Part shown: positions 37,016 to 61,499 of the stretch, in pieces
Layout of the letters: every line of letters begins with the position of its first letter
Numbering within the stretch: position 1 is the stretch's first letter
Assembly: GCF_018812025.1 (NCBI RefSeq)
Contig: NC_063058.1
Location: 16,888,797 to 16,952,796, forward strand
Source of the DNA: Megalobrama amblycephala
Taxonomy: Eukaryota; Chordata; Actinopteri; Cypriniformes; Xenocyprididae
Direction: 5' to 3'
DNA length: 64,000 bases
The notes under the pieces: generated by a model
Seen by the model: only the letters and a program-made list of their open reading frames with translations
What the model was told of the DNA's origin: nothing
The model's database searches: none
Translations under genes and position numbers: made by a program

Positions 37016-39640
37016 TTTTGTCAAGATTGCACTGAAATCCTCTGCAGATGAACCTAAATTAAAGGTCTGTTGTTGTTTGTTCCTCAGCAGGAGATGGTAA
37101 AGTCTTGCCTCACTTTCGATCAGAGGTATCCTCCACCTCTGAAGTCCTCTTGTGACTAAACATACAACCAAATCAACTCAAATTCTCACAGCCATGTACA
37201 TGGAACAGACATATCTGGGGTTTCCATTTCGAAGTGGGTTAAATGTGATTGCTGCAGGCTGAACACGCGTCCCATCACAAGTCTCCTTTGCATTGTGCTT
37301 GGTGGTGTGAAAACATACTCCGACAAGGCTGTTTCTGACCAACTTTCATACATGGATGACTTTGGTTAACTTTTGGCATGCTATAAAAAAGAGAGAGGGT
37401 TTGTCAAGCTTTTGTGCAACAAACTTCTTTTTGAATCAATAGGTTGTAAAAGTTGTTTGACACAAGTGCATTCACTATTTACACTGGTATTTTCAGTTTT
37501 AAAAATACAAATTTCATTTTCAAACTCCTGTACACACACACACACATTTTTGCAAAAAACATCGTTCTGTGTGATTCATAAGCTGTTTTTCCTCATGGGG
37601 ACTAAAAAAATGTCTCTCCACACAAGGTAAAAAATTACTGGTATTACCATCTGTGTGACATTTGGTAATTTATAATGCCTATTTTACAGGTCTTTTATTT
37701 ACTTTTAAGATTTAGGCTACAATTGATTTTTATTTTGAATTATACAACAAGTTTTTACAGTCATGTTCCACATAGGCTACTCTATTAGTTAATCAAATAC
37801 TAGTAAATCAGTCAAATTTCCTGGATTGTGTTTGATATTAATTGATACATAGCATCCAACTTGACTTGTTGAATTTTAATAAATATTGATATATATTGTT
37901 TGCAGCTGTTTACATTCATTCATCCACTCCCCCTCAGACTATCACACCATATTATATCAGAGCAACTGAATTATCCACAGTTAATTTTGATTGTAGATAC
38001 ATTTTATGCTAACGTTAACAGTGCCATCCAGTCTATTTATAAACCCAACAGTCCTTTAATCCATCAGCTCAAAGTTTGGCTCTCTTCTTTTTGTTGTCTT
38101 TGTTTTGACGACAACGGTGTTTTGGTGGCCTTAAATCGCAAACTTTTGAAAACGGGGTTCAAAGTGCAAGTTTTTTTTTTTTGAAAACAATACCCTTATA
38201 TCGTCTTCTTGTAAACAACAAAAACGCGAATTTGTGAAAACGGTGATGTCATGCGCATGCATAGACGTCACTTTCCCGCCAGAACGCGCTCCCTCAGCTG
38301 GACTGAGTGGCAAAAGAACCTGCTGCATGACTGGATTTAATAGGGGAAACTGCGAAAACGCGAGTAAAACAAACGATTACATTAAAGGTTGGGCTCGAAA
38401 ATGTTCCTTATGACATGTCAATGAAACCTAATCCATGGATATTGACATGCAGCCAGGAATCGTATTTCCTGACATTTATATGTGCCTGATTTCGACGCCG
38501 GGGAAATACATAACTGATATAACTACAATATCGGTAGGTCTAAATCCGAGTGATCACTTATATCAATGTTATATATATCGTCATATCATCCAGCCTTAAA
38601 ACTTGAATAGTTTTTTTCAGTATTTATTTAAAAACACCCACTTATGCAGAATATAGCTAAGATGGTAAATATAATTGATGAGTTGTCAACACAATATATA
38701 ACAATACAATATATACGGTATGATTTTACCCCCAAATCCAACATTATGAAACAAAATGATAACTGCAAAACATGTTTCTCTGCCTGGAGTCCAGTTGTTA
38801 TGTGAATTGCAGCGATCCATTTGCTTATTTTTCTATAGCTTTAGGCAGTCTGTAAATACCTCAGATTTTCAGTCAAAGCTGTTTGTACAGTCAATCGCAA
38901 AGCTCTATTCCTGTTTTTCCGCTGCATTCACGCTGAAAACCTATGCTGCCACTCAGTGGGCGTAACCGCAGTCATAAAGGTAGGTGCATACCCTCTGTAT
39001 GCGCGTAGTGTTTCTTTACAAAGTGACGTCGCCAACTACTGGCCTGGCAGCATAATAGCCTACAGCGTTTTTAGTCGTTCACGCTGAGGAAAAACTTTTC
39101 CGTTTTAGTAGCTACATCATTGTCGTGTAAACTTACCCTTAGATGATTGTCATATTATAGCCTATAGGGCAGCATATTTTCCAGACTACTGTATAATTTT
39201 GTCTAGTTGTTTGTCTTACTGTGTCTAATGTTCGTTTTATTTTCTGTACGTGACTAACAGGCCATTTGCAGTCACACATACCTGACGTTCTCCTGTAGGA
39301 TTCCTCTCTACATTTCCCTCCCTGCTGGGTCTCCCGAGGGGGCAAAATTACATATTTTACCGTGCAATCATTCCTTACACTTACTGGTAAGATAAATGCA
39401 TTGTTTTTGATTTCTTCTTTAGAGTAAACAGTTGCTTGAGGTCTTTTTGTTTGCTTCTTTGCTGTTTCATGCGATAGCTATGGTGGTGTTTTGAACGTAG
39501 CATTTGCCGAAACGTTTCTTGAACGCATGAGTTTTCTGACTATGGGACCACACTTTTAGCTTTTCATTCCATAATGTAACAAGATAAAATTAAATTACAA
39601 CATTAATAAGATGCAGATTATTTTAAAGACAACAGGTCAC
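37016..39640. other. Mostly unassigned sequence, partly transposon-like
   Basis: 38080-38390 and 38930-39120 contain CpG-bearing motifs (TGACGTCGCCAACTACTGGCC, GCGAAAACGCGAG) that look like diverged DNA-transposon ends, but I could not pair termini. No gene is recognised. Confidence 0.3.
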
Positions 39641-39642
39641 AT

Positions 39643-39902
39643 CCCAGATAGCACAGGTACGTCTGTAAGATGTACAGATAAAGATCTGTTAATCTGCTGT
39701 GTAAAAAAAATCCGCTAAACATCTTAGAAAAAGCAGTTTTACATACATTCTAAAGACTCTAAAGACGACTTCTAAATGTGTATGACATCTGACAGGAAAC
39801 GCAAATGAACAAACATTGTAAAAAAAAAAAAAAAAAATACATCTTGCAGATGTAAATTCACTCTTTAAATAGATGTCTCTGAGATGTACCTGTGCTATCA
39901 GG
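39643..39902. mobile_element. Foldback MITE with AGATAGCACAGGTACGTCTG end
   Basis: The left CAGATAGCACAGGTACGTCT and right AGATGTACCTGTGCTATC are inverted repeats. Arms of about 60-80 nt contain repeated AGATGTA motifs. Length 260 bp. Confidence 0.85.
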
Positions 39903-40363
39903 GTATATATTGATAGCACTTTTACAATACGGTTTCATTTGACATTGTTTAACTATAGAACTAACAAAAACCAGTGTTATTTTAGTGTTTTAGTTTATTA
40001 ATATTTTGAATGGGCTTTTATTTATTTATTATTTTTTTAATATTGCTATTTAGGTTTAATTTATTTTTAGTTCAGTTATAGGTTTTTTTTGTTGTTGTTA
40101 ATAATTTTAGTTCTTCAACTTCAACTTATTTCAGTTTATTACCAAGGCAATGTTTCTAATTTTCATTTAGCTGAATTTTTTCAGCTAATATTTATATTTT
40201 ATTTCAGCTTTATTTCAATTAACAGAAATGTTCACTGCTAGTTCGTGTTATCTAATGCATTAACTGTTAACAAATGAGACCTTATTGTAAAGTGTTACAA
40301 ATATACTTTCAATCACGATTTTGGTAGATAAATAAGCTGAAATATCCTAAGTAATTTGTTTTG

Positions 40364-40365
<2 letters not shown>

Positions 40366-40436
<71 letters not shown>
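40366..40436. repeat. (TA)n microsatellite
   Basis: About 34 TA units downstream of the pax6 polyadenylation region. Confidence 0.95.
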
Positions 40437-40438
<2 letters not shown>

Positions 40439-40611
40439 ATACATCGTTGATTTTATCATGAAAAGTGACAACAAAATACATATGCTGAAGAGTGTAATAG
40501 CTGATACGGCATTCTTATTTTCAGCCACATTAATGTTAGTTATGTTTAAAAAGTGCCCTTCAGTGAAAAGCATGTATGTATTGAATATTCAGAGAATTAT
40601 AAAATGAAATT

Positions 40612-41375
40612 AATTTTATTATAGAAATTGTTCTGCGAGACTTCTAGGGAAGACAAATACTTATATTTTGACATAAACAAAACTGAATTACATCGAAGAC
40701 ACAATCTACCGTTTTAAGCTACCAAACATTTTCCTCCTCCTCCAGTTCAGCAGTCGCCATGTTCAACAGCCTGCTTTTGTCTGCAAGCTTTGGAAAACAA
40801 ATTCTGGATTGGCTTCCTTTGAACTCCTGCTATTTTTGTCTTGAAATGATACAGAGATTGTTTGTTTCTACAGGTCCACATTTGAAACAGAAATGGGCAG
40901 ATGTTCTTGATATCAGCTGATGATGAAAAAAGAATGATGAATAAGCCTGCACAAATGTTCTTCTGCTCACCGATGCAAGACCAACTTAGTTTGACAGTCC
41001 ATCCACGGTTGTTCAATTTTTTTTTTCCTTTTTTTTTGTCATAACATACAATTGGCCATTACATGTACAAATACATCAAAATGACTTAATTTGGAAACTG
41101 AAAAACAGAGATTTTTTTTTTTCATTTTACGATATAATACCGGGCACTTTACAGAAGTCTGTTCTCTTTTATTCTTCAAGTCTTTGTGTCCAAAGAATGA
41201 TAGAGAAGTGGCACTATCCCAGTACAAAAAGGTCCTTTAGAGTCTCCTCTTTTCCTTCCATAGTAAAATACTGCTGAACAGCCCTGCCTTGAAGCCGAGA
41301 GACGTCAGGAGATGAAGGAGCTCCTCTCTTTTATCCTCTCCTCTGTTTTCTTTTTTGTTCTTGTGCGTCTTGTTC
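40612..41375 (-). other. pax6a: pax6 3' UTR (approximate extent)
   Basis: Sequence downstream of the stop with no coding character. In transcript sense, AATAAA signals lie at 41173-41168 and 40630-40625; either could terminate the message. The distal end is a guess based on the second signal. Small open frames inside (for example 40747-41016) are UTR noise. Confidence 0.6.
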
Positions 41376-53940
<12,565 letters not shown>

Positions 53941-53953
<13 letters not shown>

Positions 53954-54084
53954 AGTTCCAACAGCTTTCGTATCCTCGCTGATATACTTCGTTTACAATA
54001 AGGAGAAAACTCTGAAGAAAATCGTCCTCAAACAGTTTGTCTTTTATAGTTTCCAACTGATCTCGGGCAGAAAATTTAAATTCC
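53941..54084 (-). CDS. pax6a: pax6 ATG exon (homologue of mammalian exon 3), 13 nt coding
   Basis: The acceptor follows a TTCCTTCGCAG tract at 54085-54095 and the donor is GTAAG at 53936-53940. The last 13 nt encode MPQK plus the first base of Glu5; the rest is 5' UTR. The 3' end (GAAAGCTG...ATGCCTCA..AAAG) resembles the mammalian PAX6 exon 3 end, where the same ATG only opens a short upstream frame. The ATG has A at -3. Confidence 0.85.
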
Positions 54085-54216
54085 CTGCGAAGGAAACAGA
54101 GATTGACAATAAAATGGGATGTCAAGACTGCGCGAGACTGAAAAATGTGCGCTCGTGGGAGTGAGTGAGAGAGAGAGGGGAAAAGAGGGAGAGGGAGCGA
54201 GAGAGAGGGCGCGCAC

Positions 54217-54435
54217 CTATGCTGATTGGTGATAGCACTCGTGTATTAATGTATGTGTTCCTGGTCTGTGCCTCGCCTCCTCTCCTCTTCAGTGGCCCAT
54301 TAGCTGAGCCTGACCTCTGTCATCATCTCCCAGCAAAACACTTCCTCCTGCCCCGGTGACAGAGCGGGAAACAGGGCCGAACGAAAATCTAGTTTTCAAC
54401 CCTACTTAATCACTCCTCATAAGCAAAAGTTCTCT
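54217..54435 (-). other. pax6a: pax6 5' leader exon (P1 type), 5' end approximate
   Basis: Read on the minus strand, this block matches the remembered mammalian PAX6 5' UTR in several runs: the complements of 54331-54350, 54307-54327 and 54216-54231, the last ending CACCAATCAGCATAG at the donor. The donor is GTGCGC (54211-54216), like the mammalian GTGTGC. A 132-nt intron separates it from the ATG exon. The 5' limit is not determined. Confidence 0.75.
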
Positions 54436-54500
54436 CCCAATTTTTCCATTGGAATGCATTTGGGCGTTCAGGCTATTGAATTATGGGTGACTAGACCCTT
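54436..54500 (-). promoter_or_regulatory. pax6a: Candidate proximal pax6 promoter P1 (CCAAT box)
   Basis: Just upstream of the conserved leader exon, the minus strand carries a CCAAT box (complement of 54448-54452). It lies next to an ATGCATT octamer-like stretch, recalling the mammalian P1 region with CCAAT and ATTTGCAT-like motifs. The transcription start is not visible. Confidence 0.45.
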
Positions 54501-56164
54501 TTACGGAAGGAAAAAAAAAAAAAAAAAAAAAAGTTTTTGACATAAGCTACCAAATGCCATTGTACTGAAACTGTACTTTTTGTAGTCACATATTAAGCAT
54601 TCAAGGGAGTACGAATAATTTCTTAAATGTCGGCCTGCTTCTATTTACATCGTACTTAACTCCGGTAATATTGTGTCAATGTACGCTCCCCTTGTCCATT
54701 GAAACGAGCGCAAACTTTCTCCACGTGTCATTGTTGACTTGGTGTCTGAGAATGTCATCAGCCTTTACGGCGCGCGCTCAATGATCAGTTGGGAGACCCC
54801 ATACTATTTACATTAATAGCGTGATTTGTTGTGGTATTTCAGCGGGAGAAAAAGAAACTCCGTGTCGTGGGTTGCCAAGGGGGAAATGAAAATATCATTA
54901 CGTCCATGGCTGGACACTTAAACTACATTTGTTGATTGCTTGGACATTAGCACACACCTCGGTAAACTCTAAAGCAACCCCTCCGCGCCTGTGTTCGAGG
55001 TTACATGCGCTGCACTCTCAGCTCGCCACTCGCAGCTTGGGGTGTTCCACCCGTTCACTGGAGTGGAATAGATTCCGGGTTGGGATACAAGAACTGGAGA
55101 GGGGAGGGGGGACGTATAGCATGGTGGGACAGCTTTAAAGAGAGACAAAATGTGTTGGGACGCACGGAGCATAAAATTAAGCTGTGGTTGCATACACTTG
55201 ACTTCGTTTTGACATGTGAAAAGTGCTAAAAGTCGGAGCTCATCAATAAACTATCGCGAAAGTGAATGCGAGCTCTGACAACCATTGCATTCCCCACTAT
55301 AGCACAATGAGGAAACAAACGACACTGCCAAAGAGTCTGCATCGCAATGAAAGGCCGCTTGAATGGGAGTCGGATAATGAGCTGGCGCGACCGTCATGCA
55401 CTGTCATCTCGGGTCCTGCAGTGCGACCCCGCCACACTGTTTGATATTTCGAATAATTTCCCTCTCCTCCCTATTTGAAGTTTTTGCTAGTGAAGTGTTC
55501 AGCTCGAAATGCAACACGTTGTGCTACTGCACTGAGATTCAAACGTTTGTTTTTATTTTATTTTTTGTTTTTGTTTTGAAACGACCCCATCATATTCGTA
55601 GCAAGCTAACTGATGGTTGTCCTTAAAATAGAGCAGTTTTAATCTTACACTTTAAAAAATAATGGTTCTTTGGAGCAACCTGGTTCAGCAAAAAATCTTA
55701 TTAAGAATCAGGGGTCTTAAAGTTAGCTTTTGTTTTTTGAATTTTAAAAAGTTAGACTATCAATGTTTCGTTAGCTTTTAGGTTCTTCAGAACTAGCCTA
55801 TTTGTTTTTAAAGATAAATACAACTTTTTTCTCGATTCCATGGAATCAGGCTGCAAAACTATTTTGGTTCTATTTAGAACGTTTACTTAGGAGTAGCCTA
55901 CGTACGTATAAAATAAAGTAAATAAAAATATTCTTATGGAGACTAGAGACGTGTCTATATTTACTCTATCGTTTAACCACGCAACTTTTAACGATCAACC
56001 TGTTTAAAGGCTGGCCTACATCAAATATTTGACTAGTTCGAGACTTTTCACACGGATGGACTCTTGTAGTCCTCGCATCAATTAGCACAGTTCGGATTAG
56101 CAGTCAGTGGTGTTTGGTCATGAAAAAGACCCTAATCTTGTCGTTATTTCCCTCAGGCAAAATA
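54501..56164. other. pax6 leader intron: unassigned sequence
   Basis: 54660-55450 is comparatively GC-rich and repeat-poor (CACGTG and CGCGCG runs), possibly P1-proximal regulatory DNA. A poly-A run lies at 54510-54530. About 55647-55870 begins with an ACACTTTAAAAAAT-type end, like cyprinid MITEs, but a matching far end is not clear. No gene is seen. Confidence 0.35.
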
Positions 56165-56400
56165 GACGGTGCCTCGCCTCTGCCTAAAAGTTTTCAACAG
56201 GGAGGAAAAAAAAAAAAAACTAATAATAAGGGGCGGGGACAGGACTGAATGCAGCTGACGTCAGAGCGAGCAAGAGAGACGTGAAGAGAGAGAGAACTAG
56301 AGGCAATGTGGGAAAAGTTTATCGTTATGGCCAGTGCAAGCCCCACATCCAGTCGCCATGTTCTGGGTTCTGGGGGAGGGGGCTTACTAAAGTGTGTGGT
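56165..56400. promoter_or_regulatory. GC-rich element with GC box and palindromic CRE, between P0-like and P1 exons
   Basis: It contains a GGGGCGGGG Sp1-type box (56230-56238) and a perfect TGACGTCA (56256-56263), followed by a GA-rich tract. This promoter-like composition inside the pax6 leader intron suggests an alternative promoter or proximal enhancer. No exon boundary is evident. Confidence 0.35.
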
Positions 56401-56402
56401 GT

Positions 56403-56403
<1 letters not shown>

Positions 56404-56436
<33 letters not shown>
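56404..56436. repeat. (TG)n microsatellite in pax6 leader intron
   Basis: About 16 TG units. Confidence 0.9.
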
Positions 56437-56440
<4 letters not shown>

Positions 56441-57365
56441 TGCCCACAGCGACATAGACCACCGCACTGGCAAAGGGCCCTGCTATGTAACTCTAGGATC
56501 CAAAAGAAGCAAGTTACACATTATTCCATTTTATTAGGATATAACAGATAGAAGTTGTCTTGAGCTGATAATTTTAATTGTTATTCCCGTTCTTTCTTTT
56601 GCTGATTATTAGAGAGGAGAGAACCGGAGAATTGTTTTGCAGCCTGTGTGAAGTGTAAGATTTAAATTATTTCGATAACATGATGTTTCAGTTGTGACAG
56701 AGTTTATGGGACGTGTAATCTGAATTCAGGGCGAAGTTTATGCATTGCAGGTCAAATGGGAACTTTAATCTTAAAATTAATTTCTAACGACTGTGTTTTA
56801 TATCAATTTGAGTAGCCATTGATATAGCCTATTAAATATTTCTTCTCCTACATTTAAGTTTTTGACTGCACTAGTTCTGCTTTATGGGAACAATTATATT
56901 GTATTATGGGAAATTAATAAGCCTATCTTAAAATATTCCTTTATTGCAAAAACAAGGTTATTAAAAGACCATTCATTATTTTATTTATTTTACATTTATT
57001 TTAGTTCAGTACATTTTTATAATAATGAAAATGTTGTTACTTAGTTGCATCATTAGGTTCAATAATGTTTACTCTCATCTGACAGATAAAATATTTCTCA
57101 TAATCATTCCTCGTGAGGATCTCCTGTTTACAGATGTCTTTTAAGGCTTTACGTTGCACATAAAGCAATTTTCTGTTATGGTGTCAAAAACGAGTATTAA
57201 TTATTGAAGGAAAATAAATGAATTTCACAGCATAGTTTTAGGGAAAAGAAATTGCTGTATGCCAGTCATATTTATGTTACTGCTCGAGCCCAAAATGATG
57301 TCAGCGCAATAATGTGGTGCCATATAATTTGTTAAAACATGTTATAAAGAACCTTGTAAACTTAC

Positions 57366-57740
57366 CTCAATAAACGTTCCGCTAGCGTATCATATGTGAG
57401 TGATTTCGTTATGAGAGGCACGTTTCCAAATGAGTTTCGAGACGAGTAGCCTAAAGAGTGTCTAGAGAGCACCCCTCCGAATCCGTTTCACAAAACAACT
57501 CCCAAAGTAAATAATATCCAGTCCAACAAGCCGAAAAGGGAAAGCCGAAAAGTTGTGAGAGATTGTAAACCCCTCTTTGTAGTCTTGATGAAAATACTAG
57601 CCTATTTAACAGATGAAAGCAGGTCCAACTTTGGACTCTCCCTCGTGTTTCTTACGACACACGCAAACGTCGCACGTTAACTGTGTTGTCTTGATGAGTT
57701 CAAAATACCTCACTTTAAACGTGGTCCGGAATAAAAAAGA
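57366..57740 (-). other. pax6a: Candidate distal non-coding first exon of pax6 (P0-like exon 0)
   Basis: A consensus donor (GAG|GTAAGTTT in transcript sense) lies at 57361-57368. About 375 nt upstream there is a TATA-like/CCAAT pair with promoter spacing. The position 3 kb above the P1 leader fits a P0 exon. The start site is estimated from the TATA-like box, and splicing to the later exons is inferred. Confidence 0.5.
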
Positions 57741-57860
57741 CGTCCCCGTCTCACCATCAACTTTCTCTAAATATTAACCTCGACCTGGCAGTGATTGGCT
57801 AGAGTGACGGCTCACGTCACTATTGACGCCATTTATCATTCCCCAAACCGGGAAGTTGAA
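57741..57860 (-). promoter_or_regulatory. pax6a: Candidate distal pax6 promoter (P0-like): CCAAT and TATA-like boxes
   Basis: The minus strand reads AGCCAATCAC (complement of 57793-57802), and about 26 nt downstream a TTAATATTTAG TATA-like box (57767-57777). Repeated TGACG/CGTCA half-sites (CREB/AP-1 type) lie at 57805-57830. Assignment to P0 is positional inference. Confidence 0.5.
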
Positions 57861-58439
57861 GGAACGGCTGTCTGCTGTGTGCGGTTATAAGCCATATCAA
57901 GTTCCTTTGAGGTTCCTCCGATTTAATGGGTTTAGTCTGTTTTAAATGTAACATTTCGAACCACCATGAAAATAATGTTTGAATTAGTGAGAATTAGTGA
58001 AGAAGCCTATTATCCTATAAACATAAAGGAACACTTTTTGTTGCGATACAATATTTTAGGAATCAAATGAAATGCACGAGAAATATTGCAATTCATTCAT
58101 GCTGTTTACAAACTAGACTATATCTATTGTTAGGCCAACAAAAAAAGTTGCTCAAAATTCGCCATGTTTGTTATTACTAGGAATCTTGTCTGATTATTTA
58201 CGCCGGATGACAAAACAAAATAACGTTTGCAATTAGTGACCCCAGGTCTATATGTTATGGAATTGATGTTTGTCCATACGCACGCGCAGTAATAGTATCA
58301 TGTTGTCAGATGTGCATATTAGATGTGCTTATTCCGCCGTTGGGGCGTTATTGCACCAAGTAATGCCACCAATATAACTGTTAATATCAGTCTGATTCAT
58401 AAAAAAGATTATAGCCTCTCCAACAGATTCATAAAAAAT

Positions 58440-58870
58440 ATGCCTATGCACATTTCTAAAAGGGACAGCACATGAGAATCAAGTGCTGCCACCGTTTAGA
58501 CCCCGTGAATTCGGTGCAACCCAGCCGAGTTCTTGAGATCTCCACTGGAAACCGCACGGCCTGGCCCCGCTTATCAGGCTGTCAATAAAGCGAGATGGGG
58601 ATGCTAAAGCCGGGCCAGGTGCTGTCTCTCCCTCTCTCCGCTGGCCTGCACTCCAGAGCGCGATCAGGCGTAAACTTAAATCTGTCCAGCCAGCTTTCCC
58701 TTACGCCTACCCTCTGCTTCCAAGCATGTGTGTGTGTTGGGAGAGAGAGAGTGTGTATGTGAGAGAGTGTGTGTGAGTGTGAGAGAGAAAGAGAGAAGGG
58801 GAGGAAAGCAAGGGGAGCCCTCCGACAACCATTCCTACTTATCAAGGGAAACAATCTTATTTCCATCGGC
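58440..58870. promoter_or_regulatory. Candidate upstream pax6 enhancer with Pbx/Meis-like site
   Basis: A GC-rich, repeat-free island 0.7-1.1 kb above the P0-like promoter. The minus strand of 58577-58586 reads TTATTGACAG, a Pbx/Meis-type composite. In mammals the lens ectoderm and pancreas enhancers lie upstream of P0 and depend on Meis/Pbx sites. Equivalence is inferred. Confidence 0.5.
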
Positions 58871-58960
58871 GTTGGTGGAACACCATCGAATGTTAAAGTT
58901 TAAGAAAAATATTTTATTGATTTTTACGTGTGTGTGTATATATATGTCCGCACATCACTA

Positions 58961-59005
58961 ATATATATATATATATATGTGTATATATATATATGTGTAT
59001 ATATA

Positions 59006-59072
<67 letters not shown>

Positions 59073-59075
59073 ATG

Positions 59076-59112
<37 letters not shown>
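58961..59112. repeat. Compound (TA)n / (TG)n microsatellite
   Basis: TA with periodic TGTA interruptions, then about 14 TG units from 59083. Confidence 0.95.
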
Positions 59113-59113
<1 letters not shown>

Positions 59114-59639
59114 AAAATTATAAAGTATTTAAACATTATAAACTTTTATAAAGAAACTTTTACTACTGAATATTTCTGAAGTCACTCTTTTACGGTTTAT
59201 TAGGCTACATTTTGATGTTGTTATTGTTGAAAAAGATGCGATATATGAATAAAAATGGTTATGTTGGGACAGACATGAATGTTTATGATCGTTGAATAAT
59301 CGACGTATTGGCTTCTTCTGCTCTGAATATTAAAGACAATTTTATGCTTGTGGGTTTTGTGCTCCTGTATTAATTAGTGGCTAATCAAAGCAAAAACTAC
59401 TTCGATTAAAAAAAAAAAAAACTGACGGCCTGTTTAATTTATCATGAGCACAGAATCACTCATGTGGATAATGTATCCATAGCAAAAGCTTTCCTGACTT
59501 GTGAAAACACCTGACAAAATATTTATGGCATTGGCACTAATCGTGATTTCATTGGAGGTGGATTTTTGGTGATTATGAAGTAATTTAATAAACTTGCTTG
59601 TGTGTGTATATGTTTTTTTTTTTTTTGTTCAAACGACAT

Positions 59640-59970
59640 TAGTTGAATTCCCTCGAGGTGATTGGATGCAGTTTGCTTAAAGTCGACAGCCAAGTAATGT
59701 GTTGTTGCTCAACGCGACAAGACTGAGTTCGATATCCAGTGTATTTAAAGGCGCGTCAAGCCTTTATTATTTTCGTCTAATCCCAAACTGTTTGCAGAAG
59801 ACGCCGTGTTTGAGTGCAGCAACATACGTTTCGTTATCTTCACTCACCGCAGCATTTTAAGATGTAGACTAGCCTGTGCGCAACCGTGTCTGGATTAAGA
59901 GAGAGAGAGAGAGCTCAGACTCTGAGATTAGATATTGACAGGGACCAATAGCATAAAGCGAAGACTGACA
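59640..59970. promoter_or_regulatory. Possible regulatory or promoter-like element
   Basis: It contains ATTGG (59661-59665), a TATTTAAAGGCGCG motif (59742-59755) and moderate CpG density. The motif is near-palindromic, so strand is undecided. Confidence 0.25.
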
Positions 59971-60698
59971 CCTGCATAGTAGCCTGCAACAAAATTATAT
60001 GAATGGATCAAGCACATTTGTCATTTTCTTGTCAAGAAAAAAAGGACAAAGTAAACACTATTGTACCAACATGACTGACATTAATGGAGTAATTGATTTT
60101 TTTTTTTTTTTCCTGCACAGAAAATATTTTTTAGATCAAGGGCGTTTTGACTGGCCAGTCATGCTTTACCCCATAGGCTGATGTGTATTCTTTTTGTGCT
60201 TACAGCATGCAAATGAAAACTAAAGATCATTTTGAATCCATTTAGTTGTGTAAAATGACAGATGTATTTCTTGTGTGCTTAAAATGAATCCAAATGCCCT
60301 TATAGAGTCTGAAATTATATGAAGTGTTTTTTATATGAACATGACGTTTCGGAGATCCATAGTCCATCAACTTTCAAGATGCACATTAAAATTATCAAAT
60401 GACTTGGAGGAGAATTTCTTTTGCAGACAGTGATGTAAAACATCACAAAATTGAGTAATGACTAAATAATGAAGGCAGACTATTCCGACCAAAATTCCAC
60501 TCCATAAATGGACAAATCCAGTGTTCTTTGTGATCAGTTAGGTCAGACATATGCCTCGTGCCTTTGGAAAAACTGCCTTCTTCTGAGATCATCCTCCTCA
60601 TCATGAGGAGAGCTGCCATAATCTTTCATGGTCCGCACTGTTGCTTTTAGATCCATTTCTGTGCATATATTTCAAATATTCTTCAGTGCAAAACATTT

Positions 60699-60931
60699 CA
60701 CTGTAAAAAAGAATTGTTGGTTTAACTTAAAAAAGTAAGTTACCTGGTTACCTATAAGTTTATTCAAATTACAAATTTGAGTTAATACAATGAAGTGGAT
60801 TGGTTTAATCAACAGAAACTCAAAATATTATGTTATCTGAACCACAGTAATTATCTAAGCTGATATGACCCCCCCCCCCCCCCAAAAAAAATGTTGCGAT
60901 TAACAAATCATGAAAATAATTTTTTACAGTG
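60699..60931. mobile_element. MITE with CACTGTAAAAAA ends
   Basis: The left CACTGTAAAAAAGAATTGTT and right AATTTTTTACAGTG are inverted. The interior TTGGTTTAACTTAAAAAAGT is a cyprinid repeat motif I recognise. A C16 run sits at about 60869-60884. Confidence 0.8.
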
Positions 60932-61499
60932 TAGTTGCCCCTTAACTATTGTAGAGTGCAAATATCTAAAAGGAAACAAGAAAACAGATCAATTTGTCAT
61001 GGAAAATGTTGCATTGCCGATGAGTTTTGAATTGAATATATATGCATCATCACCAACACATTGTTATATGTAAGTGTGTCTCGATTACTAAACGTCTTTC
61101 CATGTAATTGGAATATGGACAGCTGTGCATTTCACCTAATCAAAGTTTTGTTCATAGAGACAATGAAAGCACAGTGAAGGCCTGGATTTGGAAGCCATCC
61201 AAGTTCACAAGCAATTGAGTGTGAAGAAATATGCACAGTAGATATAAGTAGAACTGCTCCTAGATATAATTGCAAGATGGTTTCTTCTCATGGTTGTGCA
61301 AAGGTTGAAAGTAAATATTCTATACTTTATATCAGTGTTGAAATCCATTTGTAGCTCCATTATTTCTTTAATCAGATCCAATATTTTCCTTTTCTATAAG
61401 CTGTCCCAGGCTCATTTATTAGTTTTAGTTCTTGGTTATACACTGTTCTATCAAGTGACATTCCCAGCCCATTTAACAGTGGGTAGATATGAGTTCATT

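Noticed and set aside
40747..41227. 89- and 62-codon minus-strand frames near the pax6 3' end
   Set aside because: They fall in the 3' UTR after the TGA at 41376, with no Pax6 or other protein similarity.
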